Below are positions 28,059 through 36,393 of a DNA stretch of 64,000 nt, one piece after another. The stretch spans positions 25,823-89,822 of the forward strand of contig JAEWFT010000016.1 in NCBI GenBank assembly GCA_023388715.1, read 5' to 3'. The notes under the pieces were generated by a model. That model was not told the DNA's origin. It was given only the letters and a program-made list of their open reading frames with translations, and did not search any database. Made by a program: the position numbers and the translations under genes. This stretch comes from Pseudomonadota bacterium (GTDB taxonomy: Bacteria; Pseudomonadota; Gammaproteobacteria; Xanthomonadales; Xanthomonadaceae). The stretch's first letter is position 1. Every line of letters starts with the position of its first letter.

Positions 28059-29564
28059 TCACGGCTCCCATCCGTTGTACGAGGTGAATGGCGGCACGTA
28101 GGCCAGCTTGTCCAGGCACTTCGCGTCCAGCCCCTTGGCGTCGGCCTTTTCGATGAATTGCGCGAAGAGCTTCGGCATGCAGCCGGCGCCGATCACGTTG
28201 TGGCCCTGGCCCTTCAGGTCCAGCCAGCGGGCGTTGGGCAGGCCCTTGGCGACTTCCTCGCCATACCTCGGCGGGGTCACCGGGTCGAACTCGCCGGTCA
28301 GCACCAGCACCGGCCACTCGCCCTTCAGCGGCGTGTTGAAGTCGGCGGGCTTGTCGCCCTTCGGCCACACTTCGCACATCGCCTTCATGCCTTCCACCAT
28401 GCGGTTGCCGAGCACGGTGGCTGCGTCCTCGTCGCGCACCACCATGCTGTCCGCGTCTTCGCTGCAGATCACCGACATCTGCATGCCGATCGACATCGAC
28501 TCGGCCATTTCGCCTTCCATCATCTTCGCCAGCGCCATCAGGTTGGCGTAGCGCCCTTGGCTGGCCTCCCGGATCAGCTGCGGCAGCAACGCGCCGACCG
28601 CCGGCATGTAGGCGTACATGCGCACCAGGGAGGCCACGTGGTCGGCGGTGATGGTGTCGGTGACTTCCTCGCCGGTATTGCCATCGCGGTAGGACACCTG
28701 CACCGGATTGGCGCGCAGGCGCGCCAGCACGGACTGCAGCTCCGCGCGCGGGTCGCCCATCCGTGCCTTGCAGGCGGGGCTCTCCTTGCACAGGGCGAAC
28801 TGCGCCGCCAGCGAGCTGTCCAGGTTGCCGGCGAAGATGTTGCCCAGCCCAAGGGTATTGGGCACCGGCGAATCGAGCGTGATCGTGCGCACGTGCTGCG
28901 GATGCCGCAGCGCGTATTGCTGCGCCATCCGGGTGCCGTAGCTCACCCCGACCAGGTTGATCCTGTCGGCACCAATGGCCTTGCGCACCGCCTCCAGGTC
29001 CGCGACCGCATCGGTGGTGGTATAGCGGCGCAGGTCCGCCTTGGCGGACAGTCCGGCCATGCAGCCCTTGATCCACTCCCGCGCCACCGCAGGGTCGCTG
29101 CCGTTCTGCTCGCTGCCGTCCGACTTGCAGTTGAGCGGGTTGGACTTGCCGGTGCCGCGCTGGTCGACCAGCACCACCCCGCGATCTTTCATCACGTCGC
29201 GGAACACCGGCGCCAGCCCGGGGAACGTGGCCACGGCCGCCTGGCCGGGTCCGCCGGCGAGGAAGAATACGGGATCGGGAGCCGGGTCGCTGGTGTTGCG
29301 CGGCGGGATCCAGGCAATGTTCAGGGCGATGGTGCGGCCACCAGGCTCGCCGCGGTTTTCCGGCACCGCCAGCGTGGTGCATTGCGCTTCCAGCGGCGCG
29401 CCCTGCGGCAATAGCGAGGCCAGCGAGCACGGCTTGAATTGCAGGCTGCCCAGGCTACGCAGCTTGCCGGCATCGTCCGCAGCGGGCGCGCTGGGGCCTG
29501 CTTGCTTGCAGCCGGCCAGCGCGGCCGAAATGGCCAGCACCAGGAAGAGGGGTCGGGCGGTCAT
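28059..29564 (-). CDS. Secreted alpha/beta-hydrolase lipoprotein, TAP-like C-terminus
   Basis: A 501-residue predicted lipoprotein (lipobox LAGC, Cys19). The alpha/beta-hydrolase fold has the oxyanion-side GGPGQ near residue 104, DQRGTGKS near 134, and the nucleophile S208 in GVSYGTR. The C-terminal region with LTGEFDPVTPP and GQGHNVIG supplies the acid and histidine, in the manner of tripeptidyl-aminopeptidase-like (TAP) enzymes. It probably cleaves peptides or esters in the envelope. A clear AGGAG 7 bases before ATG 29564 fixes the start. It lies 26 bases after the HTH gene and 31 before the ABC ATPase, so these are likely one operon. Confidence 0.9.
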   Translation of the reverse strand: MTARPLFLVLAISAALAGCKQAGPSAPAADDAGKLRSLGSLQFKPCSLASLLPQGAPLEAQCTTLAVPENRGEPGGRTIALNIAWIPPRNTSDPAPDPVFFLAGGPGQAAVATFPGLAPVFRDVMKDRGVVLVDQRGTGKSNPLNCKSDGSEQNGSDPAVAREWIKGCMAGLSAKADLRRYTTTDAVADLEAVRKAIGADRINLVGVSYGTRMAQQYALRHPQHVRTITLDSPVPNTLGLGNIFAGNLDSSLAAQFALCKESPACKARMGDPRAELQSVLARLRANPVQVSYRDGNTGEEVTDTITADHVASLVRMYAYMPAVGALLPQLIREASQGRYANLMALAKMMEGEMAESMSIGMQMSVICSEDADSMVVRDEDAATVLGNRMVEGMKAMCEVWPKGDKPADFNTPLKGEWPVLVLTGEFDPVTPPRYGEEVAKGLPNARWLDLKGQGHNVIGAGCMPKLFAQFIEKADAKGLDAKCLDKLAYVPPFTSYNGWEP

Positions 29565-29590
29565 GGTGTAGCTCCTGCAGGATGCATGCA

Positions 29591-29785
29591 TCAGTCCTCG
29601 GGGAAAAAGATGGCTTCGATCGGTTGCCCGAACAGCCGCGCGATGCGGAACGCCAGCGGCAGCGACGGGTCGTACTTGCCGGTCTCCAGGGCATTGACGG
29701 TCTGCCGCGAGACCTCCAGCTGTTCGCCAAGCACGGCCTGCGACCAGCCCTTCGCCTCGCGCAATTCACGCAGGCGGTTGTTCAC
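29591..29785 (-). CDS. Small XRE-family HTH repressor
   Basis: A 64-residue protein that is almost entirely a Cro/CI-type helix-turn-helix (residues about 5-60): LREAKGWSQAVLGEQLEVSR then QTVNALETGKYDPSLPLAFR. It closely resembles the small YgzD-type regulators that sit behind a membrane protein gene. GTG 29785 is chosen because the upstream gene's stop overlaps it as GTGA, which couples translation; no ATG is available. It probably represses its own operon through the operators at 30435-30452 and 30480-30497. Confidence 0.9.
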   Translation of the reverse strand: MNNRLRELREAKGWSQAVLGEQLEVSRQTVNALETGKYDPSLPLAFRIARLFGQPIEAIFFPED

Positions 29786-30420
29786 AGGTAGCGCTTGGTC
29801 AGCGCCATCTTGGCGACGCCGTAGATCCCGAACAGCAGCGGGAACACCCAGATCATCGCGACCCCGGCGTCGACTTCCATCACCTTCGCCTTTTCCAGCA
29901 GTCCGCCGGCGAAGTACAGCAGCGCCACCAGCAGGCTGGCGATGCCGATCGACTCGGTCTCGATCCGCCGCTGCAGCTCGTCCACCTCGCGCAGGTAGCG
30001 CAGCGACGCACGCACGAAGAACAGCATCGGCAGCAGCGGCAGGATGGCGACCGCTGCGCGCAGCGGGACCGCCTCGATGCCCGAGCGGATCCAGCGCAGC
30101 GAGGCGAACAGCAACAGCGCATAGGCGACCATCGCCGGCCACATCGCGCGGAGGTAGCGGCGCGACGCCGCGGTGGCGTACATCTCGTCGCAATGCTCGC
30201 GCCACCAGCGCGGCATCAGCAGGAACAGCGCGGCGCCCACCAGGTAGCCACCGCCGATGCCCAGCCACGACACCACCATGTCGCGCGGCCACTGCAGCAG
30301 CCACTGGCCGGCGGCGGCCAGCGCCAGCCCGAACACGCCGATCGCGACGAAGATCCACTTCCAGCGGCGCAGGGTCATGGCGCGCGCCGGCGGCGCCTGG
30401 TGCAGCTTGTCGAGGGTCAT
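29782..30420 (-). CDS. Multi-pass membrane protein preceding an HTH gene
   Basis: A 212-residue integral membrane protein with about six helices (near residues 20-40, 48-68, 93-110, 118-135, 158-178 and 185-205). I recognise no family. Charged loops such as RWWREHCDEMY and LRYLREVDELQRRIE lie between helices. It is the first gene of the operon and overlaps the HTH gene by four bases. Small HTH repressors of this type are often paired with such membrane proteins, whose own role is generally unknown. The start ATG 30420 lies about 29 bases after the predicted transcription start. Confidence 0.8.
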   Translation of the reverse strand: MTLDKLHQAPPARAMTLRRWKWIFVAIGVFGLALAAAGQWLLQWPRDMVVSWLGIGGGYLVGAALFLLMPRWWREHCDEMYATAASRRYLRAMWPAMVAYALLLFASLRWIRSGIEAVPLRAAVAILPLLPMLFFVRASLRYLREVDELQRRIETESIGIASLLVALLYFAGGLLEKAKVMEVDAGVAMIWVFPLLFGIYGVAKMALTKRYL

Positions 30421-30434
30421 GGCGGTACCGCGAG

Positions 30435-30497
30435 TGTCAAGTAAGCTTGACAGCGAAGATACGGCGCGCCCGCGGGTCCTGTCAAGCGTCCTTTACA
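30435..30497 (-). promoter_or_regulatory. Promoter with two 18-bp operators of the HTH-membrane-exporter operon
   Basis: On the minus strand, TTGACA (30480-30485 complement) and TATCTT (30456-30461 complement) are separated by 18 bases. Operator 1 (30435-30452) is a perfect inverted repeat TGTCAAG-N4-CTTGACA at the predicted transcription start. Operator 2 (30480-30497), TGTCAAG-N4-CTTTACA, overlaps the -35 with one mismatch. The operator centres are 45 bases apart. This layout fits autorepression by the 64-residue HTH protein encoded in the operon. Confidence 0.75.
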
Positions 30498-30508
30498 GTA
30501 GGCTTGCC

Positions 30509-31273
30509 CTACTTGTTGCTGACGTACTTTTCCCGCCGGATCTGCGGGATCGGCAGCCCGGCCGCCTTGAGCGCCTCGAAGCAGGCATCGACCATGTCCG
30601 GGTTGCCGCACAGGTAGGCGATGTCCTGCGCCGGATCCGGCGCCAGTTCGGCCAGCGCGTTCTGCACGTAGCCGTGGCGCACGTCGGGGTGCGCGTGCGG
30701 CGAACCCGGCGCCGGCAGCACCCGCGAGAAGCACGGCATGTAGCGGAACCCCGGCTGCGCCTGCGCGAAGGCGCGGAACTCGTCCCCGTACAGCAGTTCG
30801 TCGGGATTGCGAGCGCCGTGCAGCAACACGACCTCAAGCCCGCGCGCGGCCATCTGCGCCGCCAGTTCCGGCAGCATCGCCCGGTAGGGGGTGATGCCGG
30901 TGCCGGTGCCGATCAGCAGGTAGCGGCGGTTGGCGTCCTTCGGCATCAGGCAGAAGCGCCCGAAGGGGCCGCTGGCCTCGACCTGCTCGCCCAGCGCCAT
31001 GCCCTCGAACAGCGCGGTGGCGGCGCCGCCCGGCACGTAGCTGACCGCGATCTCGACCGCCTCGCCCGGCCCCAGCGCATGGTCGTGGCGGGTGGCGAGC
31101 GAATAGCTGCGGCGCGCCGGGCTGCCGTCGGCATAGTGGAAATGGACCTGGATGAACTGGCCGGGGATGTAGTCCAGCGGCAGGCCGTCGTCGCGCAGGA
31201 ACGTCAGGTGCGCCACGGTGGGCGCCACCATCCGGCGGCCGGTGAGTTTCAGCGGGAAATGGACGATGGCCAC
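30509..31273 (-). CDS. fpr: Ferredoxin--NADP reductase
   Basis: A 254-residue flavoprotein. The FAD-binding signature is RRSYSLAT, the NADP-binding region begins LLIGTGTGITPYRAMLP, and YLCGNPDMV is the second NADP motif. It transfers electrons between NADPH and ferredoxin or flavodoxin, often in oxidative-stress defence. GTG 31273 is chosen because the family-like sequence begins within a few residues and CAGGG lies just upstream; ATG 31330 is in frame and would add 19 residues of low-complexity sequence. Divergent from the second ABC operon. Confidence 0.9.
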   Translation of the reverse strand: MAIVHFPLKLTGRRMVAPTVAHLTFLRDDGLPLDYIPGQFIQVHFHYADGSPARRSYSLATRHDHALGPGEAVEIAVSYVPGGAATALFEGMALGEQVEASGPFGRFCLMPKDANRRYLLIGTGTGITPYRAMLPELAAQMAARGLEVVLLHGARNPDELLYGDEFRAFAQAQPGFRYMPCFSRVLPAPGSPHAHPDVRHGYVQNALAELAPDPAQDIAYLCGNPDMVDACFEALKAAGLPIPQIRREKYVSNK

Positions 31274-31406
31274 GCGGTGCCCTGGCGTTGGGATCAAGGG
31301 TGCAACGCTGCGTGGCGCGGGCGCCCGCATGCAGCCGCCTATACTAACCGGCCCACTCCCGACCGGATCCGCGGCGCCGCTGCCTGGCCCGTGGCCAGAG
31401 GCTCCG

Positions 31407-32356
<950 letters not shown>

Positions 32357-32360
<4 letters not shown>

Positions 32361-33136
32361 GCGGGCAGGCCAACCCCAACCTGGTCGCGCTCGGCACCAT
32401 CGCGCGCCGCGAGGTGATGCGCATCCTGCGGATCTGGAGCCAGACCCTGGTCCCGCCCGCGATCACCATGACCCTGTACTTCCTGATCTTCGGCGGCCTG
32501 ATCGGTTCCCGGGTGGGGACCATGGACGGTATCCGCTACATGGACTTCATCGTCCCCGGGCTGGTGATGATGAGCGTGATCCAGAACAGCTACGGCAACA
32601 TCAGTTCCTCGTTCTTCGGCGCCAAGTTCGGACGCCACATCGAGGAGCTGCTGGTCAGCCCGATGCCCGACTGGGTGATCTTGGGTGGCTACGTGGCCGG
32701 CGCCGTGCTGCGCGGGGTGATGGTGGGCGCGATCGTGATGGGCATCGCGATGCTGTTCACCGAGGTCCGCATCCCGCATCCGCTGGTGACGCTGACCTCG
32801 GTGCTGCTGGGCGCGACCATCTTTTCGCTGGCCGGCTTCGTCAACGCGGTGTTCGCCAAGAAGTTCGACGACGTCGCCATCGTCCCCACCTTCATCCTGA
32901 CCCCGCTGACCTACCTTGGCGGCGTGTTCTATTCGATCAAGCTGCTGCCGGGCTGGGCCGAGGCGGCCACCCATGCCAATCCCATCTTCTACATGGTCAA
33001 CGCCTTCCGCTATGGCCTGCTCGGGGTGAGCGACGTGCCGCTGTGGGTGGCCTACGCGCTGATGCTGGGCTTCGTGCTGGTGCTCGGCGCGTTGTCGCTG
33101 TGGCTGCTGCGGCGCGGGGTCGGCTTGCGCAGCTGA
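32357..33136 (+). CDS. ABC-2 type exporter permease (YadH-like)
   Basis: A 259-residue permease with six predicted helices. The pattern from DFIVPGLVMMSVIQNSYGN to PLTYLGGVFYSIKLLPGWAE and NPIFYMVNAFRYGLLG is the ABC-2 signature shared with YadH, NodJ and polysaccharide exporters. It is the membrane half of the exporter with the ATPase just upstream (ATGA overlap). It may export a lipid, glycan or drug. Convergent with the ToxR-like gene, with 11 bases between the stops. Confidence 0.93.
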
Positions 33137-33147
33137 GGCGGCGGCCG

Positions 33148-35127
33148 CTAGTCGCAATCGGCGCCGCGTCCGCGGGGTCGGCATTGGCTCGGGAAACCAT
33201 GCTTCTGCCAGTAGGCCAGGATCCCAGACTCACGCAGGTGGCGCTGGAACGCGGGCGTCTGGCGCAGGTGCGCAAGGCCCCGCGTCCACAGCAGGTCGAC
33301 CCCCGCGGAGTCGCGCCCGCGTGCGGCCAGCAGGCGCGCGACCAGGGCATCCGCCGCTGCCCCGGTGTCCGCCCCGAACACGCCTGCAAGGTTGGCCTGC
33401 CCGGGATGCTCGCGTTCGTAGCGCTGCAGTTCGGCGCGCGCCTGTGGCCAGAGCGTTGCGTCCATCAGCGCGCGGGTGACCGCCAACGTCGACGGCCCCA
33501 GCCGGCCCGTGGCCGGATGCGACCTGCCGGCCCCGGCGTAGGCTTGGGCCAGGCGCAGGGCGGATGCAAGATCTTCGCGCGACACCGCGTTGAACCAGCG
33601 GGCGTGGAGGGTGCGGGCATCGCCGTCCTGAAGCAATTGCAGCGCTTCCTCGTGCTTGCCGCGAAGATCCAGCACGCGTGCCAGCTGGTAACGTGCGCCG
33701 GGGTTGAGCGGGTCGCGCAGCAGGCTTTCGCGCGCATGCAGCTCGGCCTGGTCCAGGTAGCCGAGGCTTGCCAGCGCCGTGGCGCGGTCGTGGTGGACGT
33801 ACGACAGCCCGGGCGCCAGCGCCAGCGCGTGGTCCAGCCGCGCCATGCAGGCTTCCCAACGCGCATGGCGACAGTCGTCGGCACCGAGCACCAGGTACGG
33901 CTCGTAGCGCGACGGATCCAGGCGCAGGGCCAGCCGCGCCTCGCGGACTGCTTCGGCGGCCAGCGCGGGCTGGAGTTCCGGCTTCCGCGCGCCGTGGATG
34001 CGCAGCGCCAGCGCCAGCCAGGCGCGCGTGCGCGCATCGTCGGGACGTTCCACCGCCAGCGCGCGCAACGTGGAGACGGCCGTGGCGATCGAGTCTTCGG
34101 CCGGCAGGTCGAGGCGAAGGGCAAGCACGCGCGCATCCATGAAGCGGCGCTGGTAGCCGGCATCACCGCCGCGTGCATCCGGCACCGCCAGCCCGAGCTT
34201 GAGCGTGAGCGAGTTCGCCACCGCGTCGGCGATGTCGCGCTGCAACGACAGCGTCTCGCTGGCGTCGCGATCGAACTCACGCGTCCACAGCAGGCGGCCC
34301 GTGCCCGCTTCCATCATTCGCAGCCTGACCCGCAACTGCTCGCCGGATTGCTGCAGGTTGCCCTCCAGCGCATGGGTGATGCCCAGGGCAGTGGCGCGGT
34401 TGTCCACCGGCGACGCGTCGAGGCGACGCGTGGAGTCGTGGGCAATCAACCGCAATCCTTCGATGCGGGACAGGCTGCAGATCAGCTCCTCGCTGAGGCC
34501 CTCGGCAAGGATGCGGGTGCCGCTGTCGGTGCTGATCGCCTTGAGCGGCACCACCACCAGCGTGGGGGTGGTGGCCGCCGTGGAGGCCGCCGCCCGCGGA
34601 GTGGAGGCGGGGGGTGCATCGCGCGGCCATCCCTTCCACCCCGCGAACCCCAGCAGCGCAAGCAGCGGCAGGATCCACGCCAGCTGCCGTGCCCGCGGGC
34701 GGGCGTGCCGCCGCCGCGTCCCGCCTGGAACCGCTGGAGCGAGCACGGCCTCTGGCGTGGGTGTGGATTCGGGGTCGGGCGGCTGGACGTCTGCCGCGAC
34801 ACGCGTCTCCTCGGGCAGGTCGAACCGGTAGCCGACCCTGTGCACGGTGTGCAGGTACCGCGGCGCGTGGGCGTCCTCGCCGAGGGCATGCCGCAGCAGG
34901 GTCATCACCCTGTTCAGCACGCCGGGCGTGACGTGCCGGTGGCCCCAGACCGCGTCGAGGATCTCGTCCCGGCTGAAGACCCGGCCGGGTGCCTGCGCGA
35001 GCAACGCCAGTACGGCGAACGCCTTGGGCTCCAGCGGCTGCGCGCTGCCGGCGCGGGTGAGGCGATGACCGAGGAAGTCGATCGTCACGTCGTCGAAGCT
35101 CAGGCAACTCGGGTCGGGCGCGTGCAT
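33148..35127 (-). CDS. ToxR/CadC-like membrane-bound regulator with TPR-rich periplasmic domain
   Basis: A 659-residue one-component regulator. Residues about 10-104 are an OmpR/PhoB-type winged helix (RDEILDAVWGHRHVTPGVLN, then YLHTVHRVGYRFDLP). A Pro-rich linker leads to one transmembrane helix (about 149-164). The periplasmic part has a TolB-N/FlgO-like domain (LVVVPLKAISTDSGTRILAE) and a long TPR region to the C-terminus. CadC-type proteins sense periplasmic conditions and regulate a nearby operon. ATG 35127 begins just before the winged helix; a further in-frame stretch to 35226 is not related. Confidence 0.9.
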   Translation of the reverse strand: MHAPDPSCLSFDDVTIDFLGHRLTRAGSAQPLEPKAFAVLALLAQAPGRVFSRDEILDAVWGHRHVTPGVLNRVMTLLRHALGEDAHAPRYLHTVHRVGYRFDLPEETRVAADVQPPDPESTPTPEAVLAPAVPGGTRRRHARPRARQLAWILPLLALLGFAGWKGWPRDAPPASTPRAAASTAATTPTLVVVPLKAISTDSGTRILAEGLSEELICSLSRIEGLRLIAHDSTRRLDASPVDNRATALGITHALEGNLQQSGEQLRVRLRMMEAGTGRLLWTREFDRDASETLSLQRDIADAVANSLTLKLGLAVPDARGGDAGYQRRFMDARVLALRLDLPAEDSIATAVSTLRALAVERPDDARTRAWLALALRIHGARKPELQPALAAEAVREARLALRLDPSRYEPYLVLGADDCRHARWEACMARLDHALALAPGLSYVHHDRATALASLGYLDQAELHARESLLRDPLNPGARYQLARVLDLRGKHEEALQLLQDGDARTLHARWFNAVSREDLASALRLAQAYAGAGRSHPATGRLGPSTLAVTRALMDATLWPQARAELQRYEREHPGQANLAGVFGADTGAAADALVARLLAARGRDSAGVDLLWTRGLAHLRQTPAFQRHLRESGILAYWQKHGFPSQCRPRGRGADCD

Positions 35128-35185
35128 GGGGCGACGCCGGGTAGCGGAGGTCTTACTGGATAACGGAAAAGGGCTTGCGCGGCGG

Positions 35186-35203
35186 CCCCAAGGATTCCCC
35201 AAG
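35186..35203. repeat. Tandem direct repeat CCCCAAG, 11-bp period, in the regulator/PD40 promoter gap
   Basis: CCCCAAG at 35186-35192 and again at 35197-35203, spaced one helical turn apart (11 bases). It lies about 60 bases before the ToxR-like gene and 163 bases before the PD40 gene, within the divergent gap. OmpR-family winged helices bind tandem direct repeats of this period, so it is a candidate binding site. Confidence 0.5.
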
Positions 35204-35365
35204 CTTTCCAACCCCGCCCTGCGCAATGCCTTTGCCGCCCCTCAAGACTGCAGCCGGCGGCGGGAGGAGTCTGGCGTGACGGATCGCCCGCTGTCGGAGG
35301 CAAGCCTTCGCCAACCCGTGAGCGCCCGTGCCTCCCGCCCGTCTCTGAATCGAAGGAGCCAACCC

Positions 35366-36340
35366 ATGAAGCGCACCCACCCTGCCATCGCCATTGCCCT
35401 GACCCTGGCGCTGTCGAACGTCGCGGAAGCAAGGCAGTACGGTCCCTGGAACGACCCGCAGCCGGTGAACACCATCAATACCGTGATGGCCGCCGAAGGT
35501 TGCCCGATCGAATCGCGCGATGGCCTCAGCCTGTACATCGCGTCCAACCGTGGCGCCGTGGGCGCCCAGGGCAAGCTCGACGTCTATCGCGCGCAGCGTG
35601 ATGCCATCGGCGCCGACTGGGGCGAACCGCAGAATCTGGGCCCCGTCGTCAATACGCCCGAGTTCGACTATTGCCCGACCCCGTTGCAGGGCCGCTGGCT
35701 TATGTTCGTCACGTCGCAGGCCACCGCCGGAGACTGCTTCCCCGGCGAAGCGGCGCCGTCCGCCCCGCCCGGTTCACCGGCGCCGGGCGACATCTACCTC
35801 ACCCGCGAGAACCCGGCGCACGGCTGGACGCAGCCGCTCAACCTGGGGTGCTTCCCCCATGGGCCAAACACGCGGGATTATGAATTCAGCCCGTCACTGG
35901 TGGAGACGGCGGAGGGAACGTGGCTGTTCTTCTCCAGCAATGGCTACCCGGACAGCCAGGGCCACGACATCTACGTGAGCCGGGTGCTGGACGACGGGAC
36001 GGTGACGCCGGGCCAGCGCGTGGCCGAACTGAGCACCGCGTACGACGATCGCATGCCGAACGTGAGCAAGGACGGTCGCGAGATCGTGTTCAGTTCGACG
36101 CGGCCGGGGACCGCCGGAAGCCACGACATCTATGTCTCCACGCGGTCAGACACCGGCGCCACATGGGCCGCGCCGGAGCGGATCGACAATCCCTTCATCA
36201 ATACCGCTGCATCGGAAACCCGCGCATCGCTGTCGGGCGATGGCAGCCGGCTGTATTTCGGGCGCAAGCTGGATGCGAGCGATCCCGGGGACATTTTTGT
36301 CAGCACGCGGGACAAGCTGACCGGCAAGCGCGCCAGGTAG
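35366..36340 (+). CDS. Secreted PD40/WD40-like beta-propeller protein
   Basis: A 324-residue exported protein. A Sec signal peptide (cleavage plausible after residue 22, AEA) precedes a mature domain with several PD40-type blades: SRDGLSLYIASNRG, LQGRWLMFVTSQ, EGTWLFFSSNGYPDSQGHDI, KDGREIVFSSTRPGTAGSHD and GDGSRLYFGRKLD. Such propellers in TolB-like families bind proteins or peptides. AAGGAG precedes ATG 35366. The gene is divergent from the ToxR-like regulator, which may control it. Confidence 0.88.
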   Translation: MKRTHPAIAIALTLALSNVAEARQYGPWNDPQPVNTINTVMAAEGCPIESRDGLSLYIASNRGAVGAQGKLDVYRAQRDAIGADWGEPQNLGPVVNTPEFDYCPTPLQGRWLMFVTSQATAGDCFPGEAAPSAPPGSPAPGDIYLTRENPAHGWTQPLNLGCFPHGPNTRDYEFSPSLVETAEGTWLFFSSNGYPDSQGHDIYVSRVLDDGTVTPGQRVAELSTAYDDRMPNVSKDGREIVFSSTRPGTAGSHDIYVSTRSDTGATWAAPERIDNPFINTAASETRASLSGDGSRLYFGRKLDASDPGDIFVSTRDKLTGKRAR

Positions 36341-36365
36341 CCCGTCGCGAGCGCGTCGCGACGGG
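36341..36365. terminator. Perfect GC-rich hairpin between converging genes
   Basis: CCCGTCGCGA and TCGCGACGGG form a 10-bp stem with a 5-base loop, directly after the PD40 stop and before the RND pump stop. No T-run is present on either side, so termination, if any, would need help or be partial. Confidence 0.4.
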
Positions 36366-36393
36366 GTCCATTGTCCTCGCCGCGACGCGCGCC

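Noticed and set aside
31340..31345. TATACT as -10 for the YadG-like operon
   Set aside because: No -35 element lies at a suitable distance, so I did not list it as a promoter.
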